The notes: generated by a model not told the origin, from the letters alone. A DNA stretch of 64,000 bases from Chloroflexi bacterium OLB14 (GCA_001567105.1 LMZR01000018.1:1-64000), one strand, 5' to 3'; positions 53,335 to 63,341 are shown, counted from the first letter of the stretch. Program-made: numbers and translations.

Positions 53335-53958
53335 TCATCTTTCCTTTTTTATTCTTCCAACAATCACTTTCTTCAACTCCTCTTGCACATCTTCCCACTT
53401 TTGATTTGAATTGACCACAACCCATCTCTTCGGTTCTTGTTTGACCATTTCTAAATAGCCAGCACGAACTCGTTTATGAAATTCGACTGTATACGCATCC
53501 ATGCGATTCCATTCGACTTCGTTTTGCGTTTTTCGTTTCAAGCCTACTTCAACATCTAAATCGAGCAAAATGGTTAAGTCTGGACTCAATCCGCCAGTGG
53601 CATATTTGACCAATGCTCGAATCTCATCCAAGTTTTGTTGGTGACCATAGCCTTGATAGGCAATGGTTGAATCATAATATCTGTCTGAAATGACAATTTC
53701 TTTATTGGCTAAACGTGGCTTGATAACTTGTTCCACAATTTGAGCGCGTGCTGATTGATATAACAACGTCTCTGTGCGTGGATGCATTTCTGCATTTTTC
53801 ATATCATGCAAAATATCACGAATTTGTTCGCTGATGGATGTTCCACCAGGTTCACGCGTGGGGAATACAACATGTCCCTGCTCGCGTAGATATTCCACGA
53901 GATGTGGGATGTGTGATGTCTTGCCAGAGCCTTCGGGACCTTCGAGTGTAATGAACAT
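53335..53958 (-). CDS. tmk: Thymidylate kinase
   Basis: Phosphorylates dTMP to dTDP. In 207 residues: P-loop LEGPEGSGKTSH, TREPGGTSISEQIR (DR/E loop), ISDRYYDSTIAYQGYG and the LID region RKTQNEVEWNRMD. The arrangement of basic residues in the LID rather than P-loop suggests the E. coli-type catalytic mode. Downstream of a PD-(D/E)XK-like gene and the R3H ATPase on the same strand, with microsatellite-like AGAGAATAG sequence upstream. Confidence 0.95.
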   Translation of the reverse strand: MFITLEGPEGSGKTSHIPHLVEYLREQGHVVFPTREPGGTSISEQIRDILHDMKNAEMHPRTETLLYQSARAQIVEQVIKPRLANKEIVISDRYYDSTIAYQGYGHQQNLDEIRALVKYATGGLSPDLTILLDLDVEVGLKRKTQNEVEWNRMDAYTVEFHKRVRAGYLEMVKQEPKRWVVVNSNQKWEDVQEELKKVIVGRIKKER

Positions 53959-53991
53959 AGATAATTAGAGAATAGAGAATAGTAATTTAGT

Positions 53992-54426
53992 TTACTCCAA
54001 CTCAAGTAAATCCCAACGGTTTATATAATCAGCCATATTTACAACACTTAGCATTCGTGGTTGGATAGGATTTACTGTTGGACGTATTTCTATATAATCT
54101 TTTCTCTCTTTTTCACTTAATCGTGCAACATCTTTGGCAGGAACAATATAATAATCTACATTATTTTCTTTTTTTATATAAACAAATACAAATGGATTCT
54201 TATCAATATCGATACTTTCGGGTATATGATAAGCATTGCCTCCACGTTTAGATTTTACTTGAATAGCAATTTGTTTTCCGTTTTTAGGGTTTAAGCAAAA
54301 AATATCAACTTTAGGATAGTTCTTCAAAGTTAAAGAAGCAACATAACCCTTTAAGCAAAGTTGACCAGCAACCAAAAACTCCCCTGCTAAAGCAGTTAAT
54401 GTTTTATCAAGATGAGATTTCGCCAT
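53992..54426 (-). CDS. PD-(D/E)XK nuclease-like protein
   Basis: A 144-residue protein resembling the group-I-intron-associated endonuclease fold (PDDEXK_5). The core is GEFLVAGQLCLKGYVASL, the acidic residue in YPKVDIFCLNP and the QVKSKRGG lysine strand; a C-terminal IEIRPTVNPI segment follows. AGGAGG four bases before the ATG at 54426 fixes the start; the ATG three bases upstream is too close to it. Likely a stand-alone DNA-cleaving or structural protein; no intron is evident nearby. Confidence 0.75.
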   Translation of the reverse strand: MAKSHLDKTLTALAGEFLVAGQLCLKGYVASLTLKNYPKVDIFCLNPKNGKQIAIQVKSKRGGNAYHIPESIDIDKNPFVFVYIKKENNVDYYIVPAKDVARLSEKERKDYIEIRPTVNPIQPRMLSVVNMADYINRWDLLELE

Positions 54427-54473
54427 CATTCCTCCTAAATTTTGTGATTTCAGAATTTTATAAATAGTAACAT

Positions 54474-54508
54474 AAAAACAGAGAGCAATTAATTCAATAG
54501 CTCTCTGT
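54474..54508 (-). terminator. Intrinsic terminator after the R3H ATPase gene
   Basis: On the minus strand ACAGAGAGC (54508-54500) pairs with GCTCTCTGT (54486-54478), followed by TTTTAT. Confidence 0.75.
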
Positions 54509-54526
54509 TCTCTAATCATCTAATAT

Positions 54527-56119
54527 CTATTCTCTAAAAATTCTCACATGCCGTCTAGGTTCTTTACCGTATGAATGAGAAACCAATTCTGCTTTGCGAG
54601 CCATTTCATGTTGAAGCCTGCGAACTAACGAAGGTCCAGGTGGTAAATCAACCCAGCGTTCACCATTTAGTACAGCGGCAATGGCTTGTTGTGTTTCGCT
54701 ACGCACATCATCCATCGTATCGCGTGGCGTGTGTTCAGTTAAGTTATACAAGTCACCGATAAATTGTTCCACTTGCGAAACAGAATTTGCACGCAAAACA
54801 TAAATCGGCATTCCGCGCGATTCAGCATCAATCACGGTTTGTTCGCGGTTACGATAATACGTTCGCAACGTCACCAACACATCGGCTTCGTTCACATCCG
54901 CAACTACAACGGCAGGCACAGCCAGTCTCTTAGCGGCTTGCATTAATCTATTTCTTGCAACACCATACGCAAACACTTTAATAGTTTGTAATTTTCCATT
55001 GCTAGAAACAATTGGCGGATTAATCGATTCGGAGCGAGGACTCGGCTGAGGTTCAGAAACAACTTGACGCTTGGAACGAGGCGTTGTTTTTGTCGTCGCT
55101 TCAGACTGGATTTTAGTTGGTACTGCTTTTTCAATCACCACTTGGCCCGATTCATCTCGCGTGCGAATCTCTGGCGACATAGGCATATCGCGTAATAACG
55201 AATCGACTGCTGTCATAATATCAAGATGCACTGCAAAACGTTCACGATGTTGAATTTCAATCAACACATCAAAGGTTGGCGGAGCACGTCTTTCTAAAAC
55301 TGTTTTTTGCGTGCCACGTCTGCGGGCTTCTTCATCAGATAAGGTGACGGCTTCAATACCACCGACTAAATCACTGAGCGTTGGGTTTAATAAAAGATTA
55401 TCGAGTGTTTGACCATGTGCCGTGCCGATAAGTTGCACACCACGTTCTGCAATGGTACGCGCGGCAAGTGCTTCAAGCTCACGCCCAATTTCATCAATGA
55501 CGATGACTTCGGGATTATGATTTTCAACTGCTTCAATCATCACTTCATGCTGTTGCGTTGGGACTTTAACTTGCATACGACGTGCTTTCCCAACAGCAGG
55601 ATGAGGCACATCACCATCACCACCAATTTCGTTGGATGTATCAACAATCACGACGCGTTTATTTTCTGCAAGGATACGCGCGGCTTCACGCAGTAATGTT
55701 GTTTTACCAACACCAGGTCTACCGAGAATTAAAACCGATTTGCCTGATTCGATAATATCTTGAATGATATCTACTGTGCCATAAACTGCACGCCCCACAC
55801 GACAAGTTAAACCGACAATAGCACCACGTCTGTTACGAATAGCAGAGATGCGATGTAATGTGCGTTCCATGCCTGCACGATTGTCAGCATCAAAGTCGCC
55901 AATGCGTTCGGTGATGTGATCAATTTCTGTGCGGGTGATTTCTTTATCAGATAATGTGATTTCGTTTTCAACAAAGCGAGCAGTAGGCAAACGCCCAAGG
56001 TCAATGACGATTTCGATTAACTTGTCACTGTTGTTGGCTTTTTCCACTGCATGACGCAAGTTTGCTGGAAGGACATCTAAGAGGACATCTAGGTCGTCTG
56101 TAATTTTATGTTGTGTCAT
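54527..56119 (-). CDS. Ycf45-type AAA ATPase with R3H domain
   Basis: A 530-residue nucleic-acid-related ATPase. The N-terminal part resembles SpoIIIAA-like ATPases: ISAIRNRRGAIVGLTCRVG, Walker A ILGRPGVGKTTLLRE, Walker B VIVIDEIGRELEA and IGTAHGQTLDNLL. A low-complexity hinge (~330-375) leads to a DNA/RNA-linked domain and a C-terminal R3H motif (RRLQHEMARKAELVSHSYG) that binds single-stranded nucleic acid. Homologs are common in cyanobacteria, plastids (ycf45) and Chloroflexota; the role is unsettled. A good extended -10 lies ~227 bases upstream, giving a long leader. Confidence 0.9.
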   Translation of the reverse strand: MTQHKITDDLDVLLDVLPANLRHAVEKANNSDKLIEIVIDLGRLPTARFVENEITLSDKEITRTEIDHITERIGDFDADNRAGMERTLHRISAIRNRRGAIVGLTCRVGRAVYGTVDIIQDIIESGKSVLILGRPGVGKTTLLREAARILAENKRVVIVDTSNEIGGDGDVPHPAVGKARRMQVKVPTQQHEVMIEAVENHNPEVIVIDEIGRELEALAARTIAERGVQLIGTAHGQTLDNLLLNPTLSDLVGGIEAVTLSDEEARRRGTQKTVLERRAPPTFDVLIEIQHRERFAVHLDIMTAVDSLLRDMPMSPEIRTRDESGQVVIEKAVPTKIQSEATTKTTPRSKRQVVSEPQPSPRSESINPPIVSSNGKLQTIKVFAYGVARNRLMQAAKRLAVPAVVVADVNEADVLVTLRTYYRNREQTVIDAESRGMPIYVLRANSVSQVEQFIGDLYNLTEHTPRDTMDDVRSETQQAIAAVLNGERWVDLPPGPSLVRRLQHEMARKAELVSHSYGKEPRRHVRIFRE

Positions 56120-56345
56120 AGTTTGTTTAAGGTTCTAGGTTTCAGGTTGAAGGTGACAAATTAAAGGTCACAGGTCAAACTGAAACGTGAATAGGAAAGA
56201 GGAAAGGCGAAAGAGGCACGCGAAAATATATTGCGGCTTGGGTTGTACAAAAGGGGGGATTAAAAAAGAGCAATGTTGAACATGGCGAAATACCTGCCTT
56301 GTTAGTGGAATGGAGCGCACCGAGAGATTGGTCACGTCTGGGGAT

Positions 56346-56354
56346 ATTATAGCA
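56346..56354 (-). promoter_or_regulatory. Extended -10 promoter upstream of the R3H ATPase gene
   Basis: TGCTATAAT on the minus strand. Transcription from it would give a ~220-base leader before the ATG at 56119. The leader sequence between (56120-56340) has no clear gene; an open stretch on the opposite strand ends with ALLVEWSAPRDWSRLGIL then stop at ~56352 and may be a decayed coding remnant. Confidence 0.45.
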
Positions 56355-56423
56355 GGGTCTGGGTTAATGGATAATTAAAGTTGGGTGTTAATTGGGAGTG
56401 GCTAATTTCAAGAGTAAAACAGA

Positions 56424-56478
56424 AAGTACCGCAAGATTTATCTTGCGTTTCACTTGCGACATAAATGTCGCAGTACTT
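56424..56478. repeat. Structured repeat with two hairpins
   Basis: Outer AAGTAC (56424-56429) and GTACTT (56473-56478) enclose CGCAAGAT/ATCTTGCG (56430-56447) and GCGACA/TGTCGC (56456-56471), giving a three-way-junction shape. The copy inside 46158-46246 differs by paired changes that keep the stems. Confidence 0.7.
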
Positions 56479-56560
56479 AAATACATTATTCTTTAGCCAC
56501 TCCCTGTTATTTTTTTTACTATACTGACTTTACTAATAAGTATAATGTGAAGCACATACT

Positions 56561-58716
56561 ATGAAGAAAAGTATTTTCCTAATCATGATGATTGTATTGA
56601 CGGCGTGTGCAGAACCATCTGTGCCGCCGAGCGGAACGTCGGAACCGACCGCAACGCCAGAGCAAAGGATAAGTGAATTACCCGGTGGCGGATTCACCTA
56701 TATTTTGCCCGACGGCTATTTAATAAATCCATCCGTTGGACCAGAAGGAGTCGAAGCAGGTGATGAGCGCTCGATTTTGTTGGGCAAAGAAGGCGTAACC
56801 GACTTGGGTCCGTTGGTGCGAGTGGGTGGTGGAGTATTGCAAGAGCCGTTTTCGGCTGAAGCCCTGCTCAGCACCTACCGCGATTACTACGGTAACCAGT
56901 ACGGTCTCATACTCAGCGAAACTGAATCACTGCTCACAGCCAATGGCTTGAGTGGTACACGGTTCACTTTTGAAACGACACTTGGGGTTGAAGATGGCAC
57001 AGGTCAGGTGACGATTTTGTCTAGCGACGATCAATTTGTGACGCTGGTGGCGATTGCCAATCATCAAGCGTGGGCTGGAGAGTTCTCAGCCGAAGTCTCC
57101 GCGTTGATCGATTCCATTGCATTGATCGAAGTTCAGCCCATCATCCCCGATGTAGCCACTACTGCGTTGGTGAACGAAACTTCCATCATCCCACAGGCTT
57201 ACTCGCTAGGCTGGACAACTTTGACCTTGCCTGATGAGGTCAAGGCTAAGGTAAGCAAAACGCTGTGGAGTCGCCCTGCAAAAGTAGAGGGCATCATCGC
57301 TATACCAGAGGGCAGCGGCACACACCCTGTTGCGTTGGTGCTTCACGGACGATTCGGGCAGGAAATTTGCCGTCCGATGTCGGGTTCCATTAGTTCACCT
57401 GCCCAGGCTATTGTAACGTTTTGTCTACCGGGCGGGGCAGAGTCGCGCTTTGATGTCGGTCATGCTAATCTCGTTGGCGCATTGGCTGAGGAAGGATATG
57501 TCGCTCTCGCCATCAACCTCAATGATACTTACGATATTTTCAGTGTTGAAGGTACTGCTAGCGGGATCGATCTCAATAACATTGGTGATTACTTTATTCC
57601 ACAGCTTGTTCAATTGCATCTTGATGCGTTGGCAAACAACGCTCTGCCCATTGACCTGGCGGGGCGCGTTGATCTGAGTCAGCCACCGTTACTGCTCGGT
57701 CATTCACGCGGCGGCGAACTGATTCTCAATCTCGCGAAGAAGATGCCTGTCTCTGGATTGGTGTTGTTTGGCGCGCCTGGAGATGGCGGTTTGTCTGCGC
57801 CAGCCGATGTACCGCTGGGTATTGTGTATGGGGAGTGTGATGGCGATGTTTACTATTGGGACAGCCAACGATATTTTGAAGAAGCAGAAAATGATCCCAA
57901 TCGCACGGCATTCGCATCGGCAATCATGCTGGACAAAGCAAATCACAACTTCTTCAATGGATTGCTTGGTATGAATGACGATGGCGGTAACAAGATTGGC
58001 AACCCCAATTGTTTTGCGGAAGATGGAGGATTGTCGCAAGAAGCGCAACAGGCATTTATGATCTCCTACGTGCGCGACTTTGTGGCGATGTTGCACGGCT
58101 CTCATCCATTTTCAGTTGAGCAACCCGCCCCTGCGCAGTTATACGGTCAGCCGATTGTCGCCAATTTGACGACAGCCGCTAAACAGATTTTGCTGAACAA
58201 TGAAGGTGTAAGCGAGGAGGCGAGCGAAGGGTTATCCATCACCTCGTGTGAAGCAAAAGAGATTTGCCATCCAACCTTTGTTAATCTTGACCAATTTGGA
58301 GTGCCTGGGGAGCCAATCATGAAGCGGCTGACTTGGGAGCAACCCGCTGTAAGTTACACGCTGACCTTTTCGCCAATTGACGCGACGATGTACGACGCAC
58401 TCAATATCCGCACCGTTCTTGATCCATCAAGTGATTTGAACGGCGGCTCAGCGACCATTAGCTTCACGGTTCGCCTTGTAGATGCAGAGGGCAACAGTGG
58501 AACGTTTACTGCCAACACCACACCTTTGCTTTACACCGAACCAGACGAGTTCTATGGGTTTGGCGGTATGCCGATTTTAGCTGGTGCTGACCGTTTCCAA
58601 CTTAAGAGTTAGATGGTATTGATTTGACTCAGTTGACAACGGTGACGCTGGAATTTCCACAGGGAAGCGGTGAATTGTTATTGCTCGATGTGTCGTTATT
58701 AAATGAAAGTTATTAA
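56561..58716 (+). CDS. Secreted alpha/beta hydrolase lipoprotein, GC-rich (frameshifted)
   Basis: A ~718-residue lipoprotein. Lipobox VLTAC (Cys ~16); an N-terminal PsbP/DcrB-like domain (50-190); an alpha/beta-hydrolase domain (about 235-520) with VALVLHGRFGQE and nucleophile GHSRGG, a later Asp/His candidate in LDKANHNFF; and a C-terminal beta-sandwich. The frame stops at 58612, but supplying one base near 58606-58609 continues it to TAA at 58716 (LDGIDLTQLTTVTLEFPQG). Sampled lines are 50-60% GC, well above the neighbours, suggesting recent transfer. The likely substrates are esters or dienelactone-like compounds; unproven. Confidence 0.75.
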
Positions 58717-58767
58717 TTTGCACAGATATTAAAACTTAGCGGAAATCTGCGAAATTTTTAGCAAGGC

Positions 58768-59591
58768 TTATTGTTTTAACGCATATTTTTTATGCCAATT
58801 TTTCAAAACTAAATAAATAACAGGCAAGCCGACGTTCATATTAGAAATGCGGGTTTGTTTGTTATCTCGTGTAGTGATAGCAATGTAGTATCTTTTTCCG
58901 CCACGCCTTGAGCGAGTGTAAGTTAAAAAATATACCTGCAACATCATTGGCTAGAAGATTCTTTTCACCGAGCAGGTATTTAATTTGTAAATTGTTATTT
59001 TCTATCATCATGGACTGTGGGCTGGCGAGAAATATCCATGTAAAGATAAGTAAAAATAAAGCAATAAAGCCCATTGGCATGAGAGAATCAAACGAAAAAT
59101 CACCAAGGCTGAAATAAAAAAAATCCAATAACTGCAAATACAAGCAGGATTAATAAAAATCCAAAGTACGAAGCGAATCCGCGCCGAAATTCACTAAACT
59201 CTTGAGCAGAGAAAACATCAGGCCGTTTTTGCCCGATGATTTCAACAACCTCTTCATAGCCAGGTAATTGCGGATTAATAGAAACGGTTGTATCTTCACT
59301 ATGTAATTTGATTCCGTTCACTCTACCAGAAACGCGGATAATTTCCATCCAACGTAATGTTCGTTTGCTAAGAATGTTTTGAGATGTAATTTCATCATCC
59401 GAAATTATGACTTTAGATGAAACACTCAAAAATACAATCAGAAAAGATAATAAGCCAAAACCACACACCAGAATCATTACAATGGGGTCAATCACTGCAC
59501 TGACCATGATACTGGCAATCAAAATGATAAAGAAAACAGTAATTAGGAGTAATGTGGCTGGTGAGTTTTTATAAACACGAGGCTCGTTCAT
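58768..59591 (-). CDS. Membrane protein with bacterial PH-like domain (two frameshifts)
   Basis: A protein of about 273 residues after repair. Two membrane segments (about 13-55) precede a PH-like domain (KVIISDDEITSQNILSKRTLRWMEI to NPQLPGYEEVVEIIGQ), then a second pair of membrane segments and another beta segment (NNNLQIKYLLGEKNLL). Frame breaks fall at the A8 run 59116-59123 and the A6 run 58925-58930; repairs give GFFYFSLGDFSFDSLMP and FNLTYTRSRRGGKRYY, with the stop at 58768. Such duplicated TM-PH proteins are membrane proteins of unknown function. Confidence 0.65.
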
Positions 59592-59740
59592 AATCTTTTT
59601 CCTTTATAAAGAAGAATAAATTGATTCTTGAATAAATTATAACAAGAATATAAATGAACGATCTTTTTTGAATCTACTAATCTACGCCAATCTTCGCGAA
59701 ATCTGATTAGGGGTTAGTGGATAAGAACTTACCTTTCCTC

Positions 59741-59769
59741 TTACATCTTTCCTCTTTCATCTGTATAAT
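59741..59769 (+). promoter_or_regulatory. Promoter giving a leaderless transcript
   Basis: TTACAT (59741-59746), 17 bases and TATAAT (59764-59769), ending 6 bases before the ATG at 59776; the predicted start of transcription is the start codon itself. Confidence 0.55.
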
Positions 59770-59775
59770 TGACCC

Positions 59776-61023
59776 ATGTCCTTTCCCGAAGAACAAAAGC
59801 AACCCAGTGAATTACCTCGCAGAAGACGAGTCACACGCCGTTCATCTATCCCAACGGATGCAGAAGGTCAAGCCGCATTAATTTCAGCTTTAGCACGGCG
59901 CGCTTATCCATCTATTGAATTATTTGTTTTTTCATTAGTGTGTGGTGCAATTTTAGGTCTTGGCTTTTTACTTGATTCCCAAGCCATTTTATTATTAGGA
60001 GTTTTAGTTGCCCCATTAATGGTGCCATGGGTTGGCTTTTTACTTGCCATCTTAACAGGCTCAATCAAATTTTTATTTGAAACAATTATGGCGCTCATCA
60101 TCAGCCTAGCGCTTGTTTTTATCGGTGGGTTAATTGTTGGCTTTGGCACAATTGCCTTACCTCAAATGACCCACGATAATATTTATATTCACACCAGACT
60201 ATGGATTCCATCTTTAGTAGTGCTTGCTATTGGGGCTATTACATTAGTGGCATCGTTTGCACGTTCAGAAGAAAAACCATTTTTGCCCAGCGTCATTGTT
60301 GCTTATGCATTTTTTCTACCCATCAACGCCGTTGGCTTTGGAATTGGCGCAGGCCTTAAAGAAGTTTGGCTACAAGGCTTAATTGTTTTGGCTGTTCATT
60401 TCTCATTAGTCAGCGTACTCGGTTTAATTACCTTATTTGTTTTACGACTTAGACCATCGGTAGCGGGGATGATTTTAAGCATAACTTCAATTTTATTGAT
60501 GTCAGTAATTCCGCTGACGTTAGCAAGAACCAACTCAACGCCAAGCTCTGAAGCGCCGATATCAACACTGCCACCATCTACCCCAACAAATCAAGCGCTT
60601 CTTACACTGACCTCAAGCCTGACTCTGAATCCTACACCTACACATACCCCGCGAAAGACCCCAACACTTAATACGCCTAGCCCAGTGCCTGTAACTCTTG
60701 AGGTAACACTACCCCCAACTGACACTCCAACCATTACCTTAACCATTCAACCAACACCAACATACGCCAGAATTTCTGCCAATGAAGGTGGCGGAGCAAA
60801 TTTGCGCGAGGCGCCAGGTCCAAGTGGTAAATATATTATGACATTGCTGAACGGCACAATAGTGGAAACTTATGGCGAATTTGAAATTGTAAATGGCTCT
60901 ACTTGGGTGAAAGTGTATGCCACATTAAATGGACGGCAGATTGAAGGTTGGCTGTTAGAGTCAGTGGTTGCTTATGCTACACCTGCTCCAAATTTTGATG
61001 CCACCTCTACACCTACACCATAA
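59776..61023 (+). CDS. DUF389-like membrane protein fused to an SH3 domain
   Basis: A 415-residue protein. The N-terminal half has six or more membrane helices (about 48-250) with LLDSQAILLLGVLVAPLMVP, resembling the DUF389/TIGR00341 membrane family. A Thr/Pro-rich linker (255-330) then leads to a bacterial SH3-like domain (about 333-405; GGGANLREAPGPSGKYIMTLLNG, GWLLESVV). The linker and SH3 would be outside the cell, perhaps touching the wall. Start is fixed by the promoter 6 bases away; no ribosome site. Confidence 0.75.
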   Translation: MSFPEEQKQPSELPRRRRVTRRSSIPTDAEGQAALISALARRAYPSIELFVFSLVCGAILGLGFLLDSQAILLLGVLVAPLMVPWVGFLLAILTGSIKFLFETIMALIISLALVFIGGLIVGFGTIALPQMTHDNIYIHTRLWIPSLVVLAIGAITLVASFARSEEKPFLPSVIVAYAFFLPINAVGFGIGAGLKEVWLQGLIVLAVHFSLVSVLGLITLFVLRLRPSVAGMILSITSILLMSVIPLTLARTNSTPSSEAPISTLPPSTPTNQALLTLTSSLTLNPTPTHTPRKTPTLNTPSPVPVTLEVTLPPTDTPTITLTIQPTPTYARISANEGGGANLREAPGPSGKYIMTLLNGTIVETYGEFEIVNGSTWVKVYATLNGRQIEGWLLESVVAYATPAPNFDATSTPTP

Positions 61024-61106
61024 ATAATATATGGTGACATTTATGGTCGCCAGTAAATAGCAAGCTAAATTTGCTATACTTAATAAAAAAATAAAAAGGA
61101 AAATAC

Positions 61107-62555
61107 ATGCCTATTCATTTCGGTACAGACGGCTGGCGGGCTGTCATATCAGATAGTTTTACATTCGGTAATCTTCGCATGGTTTCGCAAGCCATAGCAG
61201 ATGCAGTTGCTTCAGAGCATTGGGATAAATCCGATACAGTTGATACAAAAAAAATTGTCATTGGGTTTGATACACGTTTTCTTTCAGATCGTTTTGCTGG
61301 AGAAGTAGCGCGTGTGTTAGCCGCAAATGGTTTTACTGTTTTATTAGCACAAGGTGATTCTCCAACGCCTGCAATTTCTTATGCAGTTAAACATAATAAT
61401 GCCATTGCTGGTGTAATGATTACCGCTTCACACAATGCCCCACGTTATAACGGCTTGAAATTAAAAGGTGCATTTGGTGGCTCAGCATTGCCTGAACAAT
61501 GTCGCCGCGTGGAAGTGTATATCAATGATAACGAAGAACAAGCGCGTGGACCCAACTTAATGGATTTTCAAAAAGCACGCGAGGCAGGTTTAATTCAGAA
61601 ATTTAATCCATTGCCTGCTTATTTTGACCATTTAAGAAAAATTATCAACACCGATATTATTGCTGAAAATCCGCAACGCTTTGTAGTAGATGCCATGTAT
61701 GGTTCTGGACGTGGCACGATTAAATCTTTTTTACAAGGTACAGGTTGTGAAATTTACGAAATTCGCAACGAAATGAATCCAGGCTTTGGTGGTGTTCATC
61801 CTGAACCAATTGCAAAATATTTAGGTCCGTTAGCAAGTGCTGTCAGTTCTGGCTTTGGAAATTTCGGCGTAGTAACCGATGGTGATGCAGACCGAATTGG
61901 CGCTATGGATGAACGTGGTAATTTTGTTGACCCACATAAAATTATGGCGTTGTCTTTGAAATATTTAGTTGAAAAAAGAAATATGTCTGGTGCGGTGGTG
62001 CGGACTGTATCCACAACGCGCATGATTGATAGATTAGCAAAACGCTATGGCTTGAAATTATATGAAACACCAGTTGGCTTTAATCACATAGCCGATTATA
62101 TGATGCAAGAAGATGTATTAATCGGTGGTGAAGAATCGGGCGGTATTTCTTTCAAAGGTCATATCCCCGAAGGTGATGGTCCGATTATGGGATTGTTGCT
62201 AGTGGAAATGCTGGCAGAATCGGGCAAGTCACTGGGTGAGATGGTAGATGATTTATTAGCAGATGTTGGACCTGCTTTATATGAACGTGCTGATTTACGT
62301 TTGAATCACCCTGTTGCTAAAGCAGAGATGGTTGAATTTTTAACCAAGCAAGCCCCGAAAGAAATTGGCGGGCAAGCCGTGAATGACATTAGTCAACGTG
62401 ATGGGGTTAAATATATTATGGCTGATGATTCATGGTTGTTGATTCGTCCATCAGGTACAGAGCCTGTGTTAAGAGTCTATGCCGAAGGTCGCACACCAGA
62501 AATGGTTAAGGCATTGTTAGGCTATGGAAAAACTGTGGCTGAGAGTGTGGTGTAA
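61107..62555 (+). CDS. Phosphoglucomutase/phosphomannomutase family protein
   Basis: A four-domain alpha-D-phosphohexomutase of 482 residues. The N-terminal FGTDGWRA, active serine loop ITASHNAPRYNGLKLKG, Mg-binding VVTDGDADRIG, sugar-specificity GGEESGGISFKGH and phosphate-binding RPSGTEPVLRVY are complete. The enzyme moves phosphate between C1 and C6 of glucose, mannose or glucosamine; GEESGG fits glucose/mannose use. AAAGGA before the ATG and a TATACT -10 near 61074 are visible. alaX begins 9 bases after its stop. Confidence 0.93.
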   Translation: MPIHFGTDGWRAVISDSFTFGNLRMVSQAIADAVASEHWDKSDTVDTKKIVIGFDTRFLSDRFAGEVARVLAANGFTVLLAQGDSPTPAISYAVKHNNAIAGVMITASHNAPRYNGLKLKGAFGGSALPEQCRRVEVYINDNEEQARGPNLMDFQKAREAGLIQKFNPLPAYFDHLRKIINTDIIAENPQRFVVDAMYGSGRGTIKSFLQGTGCEIYEIRNEMNPGFGGVHPEPIAKYLGPLASAVSSGFGNFGVVTDGDADRIGAMDERGNFVDPHKIMALSLKYLVEKRNMSGAVVRTVSTTRMIDRLAKRYGLKLYETPVGFNHIADYMMQEDVLIGGEESGGISFKGHIPEGDGPIMGLLLVEMLAESGKSLGEMVDDLLADVGPALYERADLRLNHPVAKAEMVEFLTKQAPKEIGGQAVNDISQRDGVKYIMADDSWLLIRPSGTEPVLRVYAEGRTPEMVKALLGYGKTVAESVV

Positions 62556-62564
62556 GAATATTTC

Positions 62565-63294
62565 ATGCAAGTAAAAACTAAAAGACTTTATTTAAACGAT
62601 GACCATTGTTTCGAATCTGAGGCAATGGTCGTTGCTGTTGAGGATAATCGCCTCGCATTTGACCAGACTTGTTTCTACTCAGGGGGCGGTGGTCAACCCT
62701 CAGATAATGGCGTTTTTCGTTTTGCATGACCAACTTGAAGTAGAAATTGAATCGGCGTATTCGGATGAGAATCAGATAATTTGGCATGTGTGTAAATCTA
62801 TACCAAGTGAAAATTTGTTACATCAAACGGGTACCTTGAAAATTAATAAAGAAAGACGAATTCAGCTTGCTAAATATCATACAGTTTTGCATGTATTAAA
62901 TACAATTACACTTCGTGATTACAAAGCTTGGATTACAGGTGTACAAATTGGTGAAGAATATTCCCGCATTGATTTCAATTTTGAGAATTTCTCTGCTGAA
63001 ATTTCTGCAGAATTGGAAGCAAAAGTTAATGAGGTGTTGAACGCAAATCATAAAATTAAGTCTTATTATATTTCTGAAGAAGAGTTTGTAAACAGAAAAG
63101 ATTTATTAAGAACTTTGGATGTTAAACCACCCGTGATTGATAATAAAGTAAGAGTTGTTGAAATTGAAGGTTTTGATGCGCAAGCTTGTGGCGGAACTCA
63201 TGTAGATAGCACGCTTGATGTAGGTCGCTTCTCAATTTTTCGGACAGATAACAAAGGTAAGAAAAATAAAAGATTGTATGTAAAACTTCAGTAA
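62565..63294 (+). CDS. Alanyl-tRNA editing protein AlaX (frameshifted)
   Basis: A trans-editing factor that deacylates Ser- or Gly-tRNA(Ala), 242 residues after repair. FYSGGGGQPSDNG is the family motif; the zinc ligands are HTVLH (about residue 106) and ACGGTH (near 208). The frame opens at ATG 62565 and breaks at the T5 run 62713-62717: removing one T joins DNGVF to VLHDQLEVEI. The alternative in-frame start at 62599 would lose the GGGQP motif. Likely cotranscribed with the mutase gene. Confidence 0.88.
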
Positions 63295-63296
63295 AT

Positions 63297-63326
63297 AAAA
63301 ACTCACCTTCTTAGGTGAGTTTTTAT
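63297..63326. terminator. Bidirectional intrinsic terminator
   Basis: AAAAACTCACCT to 63308 pairs with AGGTGAGTTTTT from 63313, ending both alaX and the LPXTG gene. Confidence 0.88.
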
Positions 63327-63341
63327 TTTTTATATTGTTGA

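Noticed and set aside
60541-60770. Thr/Pro codon repeats as a CRISPR or tandem array
   Set aside because: Irregular low-complexity stalk coding; no constant repeat-spacer pattern. No CRISPR array was seen anywhere in the window.
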